The notes beneath the pieces were generated by a model that worked only from the letters and a program-made list of their open reading frames with translations, did not search any database and was not told the origin of the DNA. From Verrucomicrobiota bacterium (lineage in GTDB: Bacteria; Verrucomicrobiota; Verrucomicrobiia; Opitutales; Opitutaceae), in contig JACRKC010000099.1 of NCBI GenBank assembly GCA_016235555.1, positions 21,262-85,261 on the forward strand: a stretch of DNA of 64,000 nucleotides, written 5' to 3'. Positions within the stretch are counted from its first letter, which is position 1. Each line of letters starts with the position of its first letter. Of this stretch, positions 50,041 through 59,836 are shown in pieces. Position numbers and translations under genes: made by a program.

Positions 50041-51042
50041 CTACGGAGTGAGCAGCGTCAGCGCCACGTGCGTCGGCGCATCGCGGTCGCAGGTGAGCCA
50101 GCCGTCCTTCTCGAACAACTCCACGACTTGAATCGAGCTGCGTTTCATGTCGGGCACGCCGGGGTGAACAAAGTAGTAGAGAAACACGCGGTCGCCGCTG
50201 ACGACGATTTCCGGGTGATGGCCGCCGTTGTTGTCGTCGGTGCCCCGGCCGGGCTGGTCGAGCAGGCTGGCGGGTTGACGTTCCCAGGTGAGCGCGTCGT
50301 CGGAGCGGTAAGCGCCGAGGCCGATGTTGCCGAGCAGGTCGATCACGAGCCAGTAGCGACCGCGCCAGCGGAACACCACCGGCGCCTCGCCGCGGTCGCG
50401 CGGGAGCTTGGCCGAGCCTTTATCAGTCCAGCGGTAGAGGTCGGGGCTGTCCGCGTAGAACGTGGATTTGCCGGCGCGCTCGTTGTTATACCACATCCGC
50501 CACGTTCCGTCGGACAGGCGAAAGACGCACGGGTCGATCATCTTGTCGGTCACGAGCGGGAGCGTGCTTTCAAATTTCCATTTTTTCAGATCCCGGCTCG
50601 TGAGATGGACGATGTTGCGCGGGTGATTCCAGTCGGTGAAAACACCCGGCACGATCGTGACGAACATGTGGTAGACGCCCGCGTGCTCGAGCACGCATGG
50701 CGCCCAATAGGTCGGCGTCTCGACCGCGGTGCCGGGGATGTCCTTGGGAAATTCGACGGTGCCGCGGTATTTCCAGTTCGCGCCGTCGTTGGATTCAGCG
50801 ATGCCAATCGGCGTGCCGTGGACCCAGGTGACGGCGGTTAGCCCGGGGACGTTGGCGCGGCGGTTGGTGTAGAACATGAGCCACGTTTTTTCGGCGCGGC
50901 TGTAGATGATCGTGGGATCGGCGGCGCCGTCGAAGACGGGATCGCGGAAGAGGGGCTTGGGGGCGAGGGCGCCGGCGTCGGCGGCGGCGGAAAAGGAGGC
51001 GAGCGCACTGAGCACGAAGATGACGAGAAGGGGTGTTTTCAT
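50041..51042 (-). CDS. GH43-like five-bladed propeller glycosidase
   Basis: 333 residues from the ATG at 51042 (MKTPLLVIFVLSALASFSAA), with a signal peptide. The GH43/GH32-type fold is suggested by DPVFDGAADPTIIYSRAEKT near the N-terminus (catalytic base Asp context), TYWAPCVLEHAGVYHMFVTI, MIDPCVFRLSDGTWRMWYNN (central Asp), and RDRGEAPVVFRWRGRYWLVI (acid Glu context), then NNGGHHPEIVVSGDRVFLYY. Probably an arabinofuranosidase or xylosidase in the periplasm. It lies downstream of a GH51 arabinofuranosidase in the same direction, with a palindromic repeat between, which supports an arabinose-containing substrate. The exact GH43 subgroup is not assigned. Confidence 0.82.
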   Translation of the reverse strand: MKTPLLVIFVLSALASFSAAADAGALAPKPLFRDPVFDGAADPTIIYSRAEKTWLMFYTNRRANVPGLTAVTWVHGTPIGIAESNDGANWKYRGTVEFPKDIPGTAVETPTYWAPCVLEHAGVYHMFVTIVPGVFTDWNHPRNIVHLTSRDLKKWKFESTLPLVTDKMIDPCVFRLSDGTWRMWYNNERAGKSTFYADSPDLYRWTDKGSAKLPRDRGEAPVVFRWRGRYWLVIDLLGNIGLGAYRSDDALTWERQPASLLDQPGRGTDDNNGGHHPEIVVSGDRVFLYYFVHPGVPDMKRSSIQVVELFEKDGWLTCDRDAPTHVALTLLTP

Positions 51043-51075
51043 CAGCAAATGAGGTTCGGCGTCATGCCGGCGTTC

Positions 51076-51157
51076 GAGAATTTGTGGGAGGGGCTTTATG
51101 CCCCGACGGGCTATGGCGCACGCCCAGCGTCGGGGCATGAAGCCCCTCCCACAATAA
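51076..51157. repeat. Long palindromic repeat between GH43-like and GH51 genes
   Basis: Arms gtgggaggggctttatgccc and gggcatgaagcccctcccac, centre containing gacgggctatggcgcacgc. The hairpin would separate the two glycosidase genes. Confidence 0.85.
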
Positions 51158-51170
51158 ATGAAAAGCATCC

Positions 51171-52748
<1,578 letters not shown>

Positions 52749-52756
52749 GGCAGAAA

Positions 52757-52840
52757 TGAAATTAACCGCAGAGAACGCAAAAAGCGCAGAGTGCCGAGGC
52801 GCGATCTTTGTGCTCTTTGCGTTCTCTGCGGTTAAAACTG
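52757..52840. repeat. Palindromic repeat, 'aaccgcagagaacgc' family
   Basis: Arms aaccgcagagaacgcaaaaa and ctttgcgttctctgcggtt. Same family as 2791-2854. Confidence 0.85.
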
Positions 52841-52967
52841 CCGGGCTCTTGTGGCACGTGTCGAACCAGCCTGCGCCGGACCGTCCTGCAACGCCTATGC
52901 AGCGTGTGCCCTCACGCTGGCGCCGGCGACAGGTTGGTTGTCACAGGAGGAGGCAGAGAGCACGGAG

Positions 52968-53042
52968 GCGAAACCACGAAACACACCCAATGCACGAAAG
53001 GCGCTTTGCCGGTTTTTTCGTGTAATTCGGGTGTTTCGTGGT
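52968..53042. repeat. Palindromic repeat, 'cacgaaa' family
   Basis: Arms aaaccacgaaacacacccaa and ttcgggtgtttcgtggt. Same family as 2258-2327 and 20763-20849. Confidence 0.85.
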
Positions 53043-53052
53043 CGCGCAATTC

Positions 53053-54141
53053 CTATTTCAGCGCCTCGGCGATCCGCGCATACGCGATCTCGCGCATCGC
53101 GTCGGGAAAGTCGTGCTCGCTGTCGGGATGCTCGACGCGCAGGCGGTCAGCGGCGCCGTGGAGTTGATAGATGGCGCGGGCGGCGGCGGCGACCCGGTCC
53201 ACCGACTGCCACTTGAAATTCGCGTCGCGCAACGGGGCGTTGATGAAGACGGGTCGCGGTGCGAGCGCGCCGATGAGTTCGTGAAAATCGAAGGGAATTT
53301 CCGCCAGCCGTCCCGCGTAGCCGGCGAGCCACGGCATGTAGCGCTCCTGGCACCAGCCCTTGCCGGGCAGCCACACCTTCGAATCGCCGCCGTAGTAATC
53401 GAGAAACGAGTCGAGTCCGCAGCTCGTGACGACGGCGACGAGCCGCGGCTCGAACACGGCGGTGAACACCGAGTTGTGCCCGCCGAGCGAGTGGCCGATG
53501 GTCGCGAACCGCCCCGGCCGCACGAACGGCAGCGACTCCAGCAGGTCGAGCGCGCGGATGTTGTCCCAGATGGCTTTCATCGTGCCGCTGGCGTAGCCGA
53601 GCGCCTTCAGGTCGGGCGCGTAGCTGGCGAGATGCGGATAGTTCGGCGCGATGGTGACGAAGCCGCGGGTCGCGAGTTCGCTGGCGTAGGCACGATTGGG
53701 TTTGGGACTCAACCCGACGACCACGCCGCAGCCGATGGAGTTGTCGGTCGGGTGCGGGCACAGCACGCCGGGGAATTTCCTTCGATCCTTCGTCGCGTCC
53801 GCCGCGAGTGCCGCCTTCGGGATGCAAAGATACGCCGGCACGCGGCTGCCCGGCTCGCTCTGGTAGGAAATCTTCCGGCGCACGTAGGTGCCGCAATCGA
53901 CCTCTTCCTCGACGCGCACGTCGAGCGCCGCGCGCACCTTCGGCGCCGGCAACGGCCCCATGATCGCCTCCATGCCGCGCACGATCTCCGCGCGACGCTG
54001 CGACCACTCGGTCACATCGCGCACCGGCGCGGCGGCGCCGGAGGTGTCGTGGCGGACGAGGAGATTTTCGCGGGGGAGGCGGGACGGCTCGGCAGCGGCT
54101 GCGGCTGCGCAAAACAATAGCGGGAGGAGAACGCGGCGCAT
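53053..54141 (-). CDS. Alpha/beta hydrolase, acetyl-xylan-esterase-like
   Basis: 362 residues from the ATG at 54141 (MRRVLLPLLFCAAAAAAEPS), with a signal peptide. The nucleophile is S218 in RFATIGHSLGGHNSVF. VPAYLCIPKAALAADATKDR and FPGVLCPHPTDNSIGCGVVV lead into the fold. The catalytic acid follows ALAPRPVFINAPLRD and the His is in HPDSEHDFPDAM. This is the large 'abhydrolase_7 / acetyl-xylan-esterase-like' family, probably removing acyl groups from glycans in the periplasm. It lies between GH51 and GH29 genes in the same direction, fitting removal of acetyl groups before glycosidase action. Substrate inferred from context only. Confidence 0.88.
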   Translation of the reverse strand: MRRVLLPLLFCAAAAAAEPSRLPRENLLVRHDTSGAAAPVRDVTEWSQRRAEIVRGMEAIMGPLPAPKVRAALDVRVEEEVDCGTYVRRKISYQSEPGSRVPAYLCIPKAALAADATKDRRKFPGVLCPHPTDNSIGCGVVVGLSPKPNRAYASELATRGFVTIAPNYPHLASYAPDLKALGYASGTMKAIWDNIRALDLLESLPFVRPGRFATIGHSLGGHNSVFTAVFEPRLVAVVTSCGLDSFLDYYGGDSKVWLPGKGWCQERYMPWLAGYAGRLAEIPFDFHELIGALAPRPVFINAPLRDANFKWQSVDRVAAAARAIYQLHGAADRLRVEHPDSEHDFPDAMREIAYARIAEALK

Positions 54142-54229
54142 GGAGGAGCGATGCCAAACCGGCGGCCGAATTCCAAGACGCAAGCGGGATGACCGATGGT
54201 CGGTGCGGCCAAGCCGTGAACCTTCGAGC

Positions 54230-54346
54230 TATTGAGGCTTGCGCGGTAGACTGATGGAGCCGCGAGCCCAAGCGGCCGGTCTGAAGCAGGGCGGGTCACC
54301 GACCCGCCCTACTGCGAACGTCCTACGTCAGTCGATTATGAGAGCC
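54230..54346. repeat. Composite palindromic repeat, copy 1 ('attgaggctTgcg' family)
   Basis: Outer arms tattgaggcttgcgcgg and the opposed ttatgagagcctcat, inner arms gcagggcgggtcaccgac and gacccgccctactgc. A close copy lies at 63394-63561 (shared: gactgatggagccgcgagcc / gactgacggagcggcgatcc, then cccaagcggg). Confidence 0.78.
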
Positions 54347-54349
54347 TCA

Positions 54350-55942
54350 TCACGAGCCGGTGTCTTTCTTGGAGTCGAGTTTGGCGCCGCTGCCTTGGTG
54401 TTTCACGTCGCCTTCGATCTCGACGCACAGCACGGGGGCGAGGCCGGCGGGCGGTTGCGGCGGGAGTTTCACGAGGGCCATGCCCTTTGCGGCGGTGGGG
54501 GGAGAAATCGGCGATCCGGTGCGGTTCACGACGCCGTTTGAATCCAGGATGTAAACATTGCCGTTGCTGAGCGCGCCGGTGCTCTCGCGCCCTTTCGAGA
54601 GGAGCATTGAGAGGTCACGCGTCGGCTCGGCGAGCAGGTAGGCGCGCTTGATTCTGTTCGGAAAACCCGGGAGGGCGAAATTGCCCGTCTGCCACTTGAG
54701 CAGCGTGAAGTAGAGTTTTCCCGGGCGCGTGGTGCAGCGCCACTCTTCGCGCGAGACCCATGTGGGTTTGCCTTCCTTGTCTTTCTTCGACGCATCTTCG
54801 TAGCCGAGTTCGTCGCCGAACGGCGTGGGGCCGGTGCCGTAGATGGCCTCGGCGTTGGTGTGCGTCCACGCGCCGACCTCCCGGAGGATGCGCACGTCTT
54901 CGTCGGGGATGACGCCCTCACCCGTGGGGCCGACGTTGATCAGGTAGTTGCCGCCCTTGCTCGCGATGTCGGCGATGTTGCGCACGACGAGCGCGGGTGA
55001 CTTCCATTCCCGGTCGAAGCGGTTGTAGCCCCACTTGCGGTTGAGGGTCATGCAGACCTCGAACGGCTCGACCGTGCGGCCGCCGGGGATGCGCTGTTCG
55101 GGCGTGCCGTAGTCGGCCGTCACGCCGGCGCGGTTGTTGATGAGCGTGGCGGGCTGGAGCTGGTGGATCATCGCGGCGAGCTCGTCGCCTTTGATCAACT
55201 CGCCGCGGTTGGGCACGCGCAGCGCGCCGCCGGCGTCGAACCAGACGATGCCGATCGGGCCGTAGTTCGTGAGGAGCTCGCGCACCTGGCCGCGCATGTA
55301 GTCGGCATAGCGCGCGAGGTTGGCGGCGGGATTCGGCGCGCCGTGGAAGCCGTGCTCGAGGGTCCGGCCGGTCGCCGGATCCTTCGCCCGTTGCGAATAC
55401 TGCGCGGGGAACTCCGGGTGGTGCCAGTCGGCCACCGAGTAGTAGACGCAAAACACGAGGCCCGCTTCGCGGCACGCGTCGGCGAGCTCCTTGATCGGGT
55501 CGCGGCGGAAGGGCGTGGCGTCGGCGATGTCGTAGGTCGTGAGCGCGGAGGGAAAGAGGCAGAAGCCGTCGTGATGCTTGGTCGTGACGACGAGGTAGTT
55601 CATGCCGGCGGCCTTCGCGACGGCGACCCAGGCCTTGGCGTCGAACTTCACCGGGTTGAACTGCGCGGCGAGTTTTTCGTAGTCCGCGGAGGACAGATTT
55701 TCCTCCTGCATGATCCACTCGCCGCGTCGCGTGCTGGCGCGGCCGGGCCACTGGCCGGCGGGAATCGAGTAGAGGCCCCAGTGGACGAACATCCCGAGGC
55801 GCGCCTGCGTGAACCACGCGAGGCGCTTTTGCTGCGCGGCGTCGTAGGGCTTGATGGGGGACTGCCCGGACGGCGCGGTTTGGGCGCGGAGAAGCAAGGC
55901 GCAGGTGGCGAGAGCCAGTGCGAGGCGGAGCGGAGTTTTCAT
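54350..55942 (-). CDS. Alpha-L-fucosidase (GH29)
   Basis: 530 residues from the ATG at 55942 (MKTPLRLALALATCALLLRA), with a signal peptide. GH29 hallmarks: FTQARLGMFVHWGLYSIPAG (HWG, 54-56), YLVVTTKHHDGFCLFPSAL (KHHDGF, 122-127), the nucleophile Asp236 in IGIVWFDAGG, and GNYLINVGPTGEGVIPDEDV. The C-terminal beta-sandwich is complete. It removes terminal fucose from fucosylated glycans or fucoidan fragments, in the periplasm. A fucose-isomerase-like protein is encoded upstream on the same strand with an 82 bp gap filled by a palindromic repeat, so released fucose can be handled locally. Confidence 0.96.
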   Translation of the reverse strand: MKTPLRLALALATCALLLRAQTAPSGQSPIKPYDAAQQKRLAWFTQARLGMFVHWGLYSIPAGQWPGRASTRRGEWIMQEENLSSADYEKLAAQFNPVKFDAKAWVAVAKAAGMNYLVVTTKHHDGFCLFPSALTTYDIADATPFRRDPIKELADACREAGLVFCVYYSVADWHHPEFPAQYSQRAKDPATGRTLEHGFHGAPNPAANLARYADYMRGQVRELLTNYGPIGIVWFDAGGALRVPNRGELIKGDELAAMIHQLQPATLINNRAGVTADYGTPEQRIPGGRTVEPFEVCMTLNRKWGYNRFDREWKSPALVVRNIADIASKGGNYLINVGPTGEGVIPDEDVRILREVGAWTHTNAEAIYGTGPTPFGDELGYEDASKKDKEGKPTWVSREEWRCTTRPGKLYFTLLKWQTGNFALPGFPNRIKRAYLLAEPTRDLSMLLSKGRESTGALSNGNVYILDSNGVVNRTGSPISPPTAAKGMALVKLPPQPPAGLAPVLCVEIEGDVKHQGSGAKLDSKKDTGS

Positions 55943-55946
55943 GGGT

Positions 55947-56022
55947 GGAGCGCGTTGCCCTCAACGCGCTGGTTTGGGGCGGGAGGACGAAGCGCGTTGG
56001 GGGCAACGCGCTCCACCTCGGA
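55947..56022. repeat. Palindromic repeat between fucosidase and isomerase genes
   Basis: ggagcgcgttgccctcaacg and the opposed cgcgttgggggcaacgcgct; the same 'gcgcgttg..caacgcgc' family at 32934-32964 and 63705-63780. Confidence 0.8.
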
Positions 56023-56024
56023 AA

Positions 56025-57647
56025 TCAGAACGCCTTGCCGTCGGCCTTCGTGCCGCACACGCACACCTCGAGGCCGAGTTCGGCGGCCAGCGCGGCTTTC
56101 GCGTAGAGCGCGAGATCGGCTTCCTTGGCGCTGCGGGCGTAGGCGACGTGGATGTGGTTGGCCTTGTGGCGGGCCATCATCTGGTCGCGCGACACGCCGT
56201 AGGTGACCGCGTGCATGATCGGCCATTGCACGGTGGTTTCCTTCCAGCGGCGCTCGGTTTCCTCCTTCGGGAGCGTGATGACCTTGGCGCGGCCGAGGTC
56301 CATCTTGAGTTTCCCCTCGGCGACGAAGATGCGGCTCCAGACGATCTCGCCGGGTTTGGCGATGCCGCGCACGGTGCCGCCGCCGAGGCGGAAATACATC
56401 GGGGGCTGCCGGAGCGAGTCGGTGCCGGCGTAGCCGTCGACGTGGTGCGCGGGCGGTGCGCTGCCCGAGATGAGGAAGACCCACACGTAGTCCTCGGTCG
56501 TGCCGCTCCAGTCGCGATCGCCCCAACGCAGGTCGTGGAGCGTGTTTTCGACCGGCTGGCCGAGCGCGGCGTGCACGCGGTTGGTGAAGAGGCCGTCGAG
56601 GCCGGCGCATTCGTCGACTTCGTTGAAATGCGTGAGCGGCTGGCCGTGGCGGATGATCTGGCCGGCGGCGTTTTTCACGGGCGGACGGTCGGAGTTGTTG
56701 AGAATGCCTTCGACGAGATCGCTCGCGGGGAGGAGGTCCTTGAGGCCCTGTTGGTATTGGATGCCGATGGTTTCGCAGCCGAACTCGTCGGCGATGCGGA
56801 GCGCGGCGACGTAGGTTTTGCACTGCCAGAGCACCTGGGCTTCGGTGAGTTCGGTGGCCTCGTCGGCGCCGAGCTGGAATTTCATGCCCTTGGCCTTGAG
56901 CCAGTCGTAAACGGCGCGAGCCTCGGCGTCGCTGACCTGGGTGGCGCCGTAGTAGAGCGCGGACTGCGAGAGGCGCTCCTTGTAAACGCCGGTGGAGAAC
57001 AGCAGGTCGTCGGGGATGATGGCGTTGAACATGCCCATGCAGCCCTCGTCGAAGACGCCCATGATGGATTTGCGCGTGCGCAAATCCACAGCGATGCGCT
57101 TTGCGATCGCCTTCGCCTTCGCCGGCACGGTGGCTTTCGCCAGCGGCTTCACATGATCGCAGGGATGTTTAACCACTCCCTTCTTCAGCCAGGCCGCGAG
57201 GCCTGCGTTGAAAACTTCGTCATCGAAGTTCTCGCTCCAGAGCGTGGAGTATTTCACGCCGGCCTTGGTGAGGGAGCCGTTGAGGTTGAGCATGCCGACG
57301 AGGCCGGGCCACTGGCCGCTCCAATTGGCGACCGTGAGGATGGGCGCGCGGTGCGAGATCAGGCCGGCGAGCAGGTGGTGCGAGTATTGCCACACGGCCT
57401 CGGCGACGATGAGCGGTGTGGTCGGATCGATCTGCGCGAAGACCGCCATGCCCTCCTTCTGGGAGCCGATGAAGCCGTGCTTCACCTCGGGCTTGTAGGG
57501 GTGCGCGCGCACCAGCTTGTAGCCGAACTTGGCGACGGCGGCGGCGAGCGCCTGCTCCATCGCGTGCTGGGCGGGCCAGCAGACTTCGTTCGCGGATTGG
57601 CGGAGGTCGCCGTTGGCGACCAGGAGGATGGTTTTGGATTTGGCCAT
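56025..57647 (-). CDS. L-fucose isomerase-like protein
   Basis: 540 residues from the ATG at 57647 ([20 protein letters not shown]). The fold resembles L-fucose/L-arabinose isomerases. Visible features: [40 protein letters not shown] (Glu/Asp in a metal-type loop), [20 protein letters not shown] and a C-terminal [15 protein letters not shown]. No signal peptide; cytoplasmic. The natural pair would be GH29 fucosidase downstream and AraC plus enolase-superfamily epimerase upstream (divergent), fitting L-fucose breakdown. Direct isomerase activity is not certain; metal ligands differ enough from classical FucI to leave other aldose isomerases or related enzymes open. Confidence 0.7.
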   Translation of the reverse strand: MAKSKTILLVANGDLRQSANEVCWPAQHAMEQALAAAVAKFGYKLVRAHPYKPEVKHGFIGSQKEGMAVFAQIDPTTPLIVAEAVWQYSHHLLAGLISHRAPILTVANWSGQWPGLVGMLNLNGSLTKAGVKYSTLWSENFDDEVFNAGLAAWLKKGVVKHPCDHVKPLAKATVPAKAKAIAKRIAVDLRTRKSIMGVFDEGCMGMFNAIIPDDLLFSTGVYKERLSQSALYYGATQVSDAEARAVYDWLKAKGMKFQLGADEATELTEAQVLWQCKTYVAALRIADEFGCETIGIQYQQGLKDLLPASDLVEGILNNSDRPPVKNAAGQIIRHGQPLTHFNEVDECAGLDGLFTNRVHAALGQPVENTLHDLRWGDRDWSGTTEDYVWVFLISGSAPPAHHVDGYAGTDSLRQPPMYFRLGGGTVRGIAKPGEIVWSRIFVAEGKLKMDLGRAKVITLPKEETERRWKETTVQWPIMHAVTYGVSRDQMMARHKANHIHVAYARSAKEADLALYAKAALAAELGLEVCVCGTKADGKAF

Positions 57648-57732
57648 GGGGGGAGATTCGGGCGGTGAGCGTGCCTAGAGAAAGTTGTCCGGCAAGGGCG
57701 GAGTAGAATGAACTCGAAACGCGGAGGCCGGA

Positions 57733-58635
57733 ATGGATAGAAAAGGGATTCGCATGGAGAAAATCGGCCAGGTCGACGCCTCGGGCCTGCTGTCGCAGCA
57801 GGTGACGGGCGCGCGTTATTTCTTCCTCAACCTCGCGCCGCGCCGGGCCGATCCACTCACGCTCGTGATGGGCGGACGCGAGCACTGCAATCCCGACTAC
57901 GCGATCCTGCGGCGCCATTTCCCGTTTTATGTGCTGGAGTATGTGGTGTCCGGCCGCGGGGCCGTGAAACTCGATGGCAAGCCGCACGAACTCGGCCCCG
58001 GCGTGGTGTTCGCCTATGCCCCGACGACGCGTTGCGAGATCCACACCGACCCGCGCGACACGATGGAGAAATATTTCCTCTCGTTCGCCGGCACCGAGGT
58101 GCCGGCGCGCTTGCGGCGCTGCGGCGTGCCGCCCGGCCGCGCCCGCCAGCTCGCGGCGCATGCCGAGGTCACGAGCGTGCTCGAAGATCTCGTGCGCGAA
58201 GGCCAGCGCTCGGGCGCGCTCGCGCGGCGGATCTGTGCGGTGCTGTTCGATCTGCTGCTGCTGAAGATCGAGGACACCTCGACGCTCGCGCCGCACGCGA
58301 GCGAGCCGGCGCGCGAGGCGTTCCTGCGTTGCAAGGCCCTCATCGACGCCCAGGCCGAGCGCCTCGCCACCCTCGAGGAGATCGCGAAGGCCGCAAGCGT
58401 GGAGGCGTCGAGCGTGTGCCGCTGGTTCCGCCGCTACCAAGGCACGAGCCCCTATCAATATCTCCTGCGCCGGAAGATGAACATCGCCGCCGAGCACCTC
58501 GTCGAGAACGGCGGCCTCGTGAAGGAGGCCGCGCAGCGCGTGGGCTTCGCGGACCCGTATCACTTTTCGCGCGCGTTCAAATCCGTGCACGGGGTCGCGC
58601 CAAGCGACCTGCTGCGCTTCGGCCGCGCCCGCTGA
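57733..58635 (+). CDS. AraC-family transcriptional regulator (second)
   Basis: 300 residues from the ATG at 57733; a GGAGG at 57723-57727 lies 5 bp upstream, which decides the start over the ATG at 57754. The N-terminal cupin-like sensor includes LEYVVSGRGAVKLDGKPHEL and VVFAYAPTTRCEIHTDPRD. The C-terminal two-helix-turn-helix domain is LATLEEIAKAASVEASSVCR and LVKEAAQRVGFADPYHFSRA, ending VHGVAPSDLLRF. It is divergent from the fucose-isomerase-like gene across 85 bp and is followed by the epimerase gene after 3 bp. It probably controls fucose-type sugar use on both sides. Effector unknown. Confidence 0.93.
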   Translation: MDRKGIRMEKIGQVDASGLLSQQVTGARYFFLNLAPRRADPLTLVMGGREHCNPDYAILRRHFPFYVLEYVVSGRGAVKLDGKPHELGPGVVFAYAPTTRCEIHTDPRDTMEKYFLSFAGTEVPARLRRCGVPPGRARQLAAHAEVTSVLEDLVREGQRSGALARRICAVLFDLLLLKIEDTSTLAPHASEPAREAFLRCKALIDAQAERLATLEEIAKAASVEASSVCRWFRRYQGTSPYQYLLRRKMNIAAEHLVENGGLVKEAAQRVGFADPYHFSRAFKSVHGVAPSDLLRFGRAR

Positions 58636-58638
58636 TTC

Positions 58639-59736
58639 ATGTCCACGCCCTCCACGCAAATCCGCGCGCTCCACGTTGCGCGCCTCGATATTCCGCTCTT
58701 CGAGCCGTTCGGCATCTCCGGCGGCGCGCAAGCCGCCGCCAACAACGTGCTCGCCACGGTCGAACTCGCCGACGGCACGCGCGGTCACGGCGAAGCGGCG
58801 CCGTTGCCCGCCTACAACGGCGAGACGCAGGCGCAGGCGCTCGCGGCCCTCGAAGGCGCGCGGGGGTGGCTCGCGGGTCGGGCCACGGACCTCGCCTCCT
58901 GGCGTTCGCTCGCGGACGAGTTTCGCACCCGCGGCGGCGCGGGCTGCGGCTCGGCGCAGTGCGCCTTCGAGATGGCGCTGCTCGATGCGCTCACCAAGCA
59001 GGCCGGCCAGCCGCTCTGGCGGTTTTTCGGCGGCGCTGGCACGACGCTTGAGACCGACATGACCGTCACCACCGGGACCGCCGCCGAGGCCGCCGATGCC
59101 GCGCGTGCGATCCGCCGGCGCGGCATCCGCATGATCAAAGTGAAGGTTGGCGGCAAACTCGGCCCCGCGCACGATCTTGAGCGCATCGCGGCGATTCATG
59201 CCGTCGCGCCCGACTCGCCGCTCATTCTCGATGGTAACGCCGGCGTTTCCCGTGCCGCCGCGAGCGACCTCATCCGCGGACTCAAAGCCCGCGGCATCAC
59301 GCCGGCGCTCCTCGAGCAATGGCTCGCGAAGGACGACCTCGCCGGCGCCCGCGCACTCATGCAGGAGAGCGGCTGGTTGGTCGCCGCGGACGAAACCGTG
59401 ACGAGTGCCGACGACGCGCGTCGGGTCGTGCGGGAGCGCTCCGCCCAGGTCATCAACATCAAGCTCATGAAGGCCGGCGTCGCCGCCGCGCTCGACATCG
59501 CCGCCGTGGCGAAAGACGCCGGCCTCGCGCTCATGATCGGCGGCAACGTCGAGTCGATCCTCGCGATGACGGTGTCGGCGTGCTTCGCGGCGGGGCAGGG
59601 GGGCTTCCGCTTCGCGGACCTCGACACGCCGTTCTTCCTTGCGGCGAATCCGTTCGACGGCGGCTACGCGGTCGATGGCGGCATGCTCTCCGTCGGCCAC
59701 ATCGCCGCCGGCAACGGGGTCGCGCCGCGGGCGTAA
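58639..59736 (+). CDS. Enolase-superfamily epimerase (dipeptide-epimerase-like)
   Basis: 365 residues from the ATG at 58639, starting 3 bp after the AraC stop. Enolase-superfamily residues are in place: K167-x-K169 (MIKVKVG), metal ligands D198 (LILDGN), E226 (LLEQW) and D251 (AADETV), and the general base K275 (INIKLMKAG). The C-terminal LMIGGNVESILAM and RFADLDTPFFLA are typical of the L-Ala-D/L-Glu epimerase subgroup, which turns murein dipeptides. Function could also be another dipeptide or sugar-acid racemisation. The direct coupling to an AraC regulator is unusual for a murein enzyme and suggests a catabolic role. Confidence 0.88.
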   Translation: MSTPSTQIRALHVARLDIPLFEPFGISGGAQAAANNVLATVELADGTRGHGEAAPLPAYNGETQAQALAALEGARGWLAGRATDLASWRSLADEFRTRGGAGCGSAQCAFEMALLDALTKQAGQPLWRFFGGAGTTLETDMTVTTGTAAEAADAARAIRRRGIRMIKVKVGGKLGPAHDLERIAAIHAVAPDSPLILDGNAGVSRAAASDLIRGLKARGITPALLEQWLAKDDLAGARALMQESGWLVAADETVTSADDARRVVRERSAQVINIKLMKAGVAAALDIAAVAKDAGLALMIGGNVESILAMTVSACFAAGQGGFRFADLDTPFFLAANPFDGGYAVDGGMLSVGHIAAGNGVAPRA

Positions 59737-59824
59737 TGCCCCGCCGCAGGATTGCTTCTAACCGGCCGCTGCCGCCGGTCGCGCCGAAAAAAATCTGTCG
59801 CCGCGGGTGCTCCGCTGGCGTCGT

Positions 59825-59830
59825 GGAGGG
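59825..59830 (+). promoter_or_regulatory. Ribosome binding site deciding the TonB receptor 4 start
   Basis: GGAGGG lies 6 bp before the GTG at 59837. It supports that start over the GTG at 59807. Confidence 0.7.
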
Positions 59831-59836
59831 AACTGC

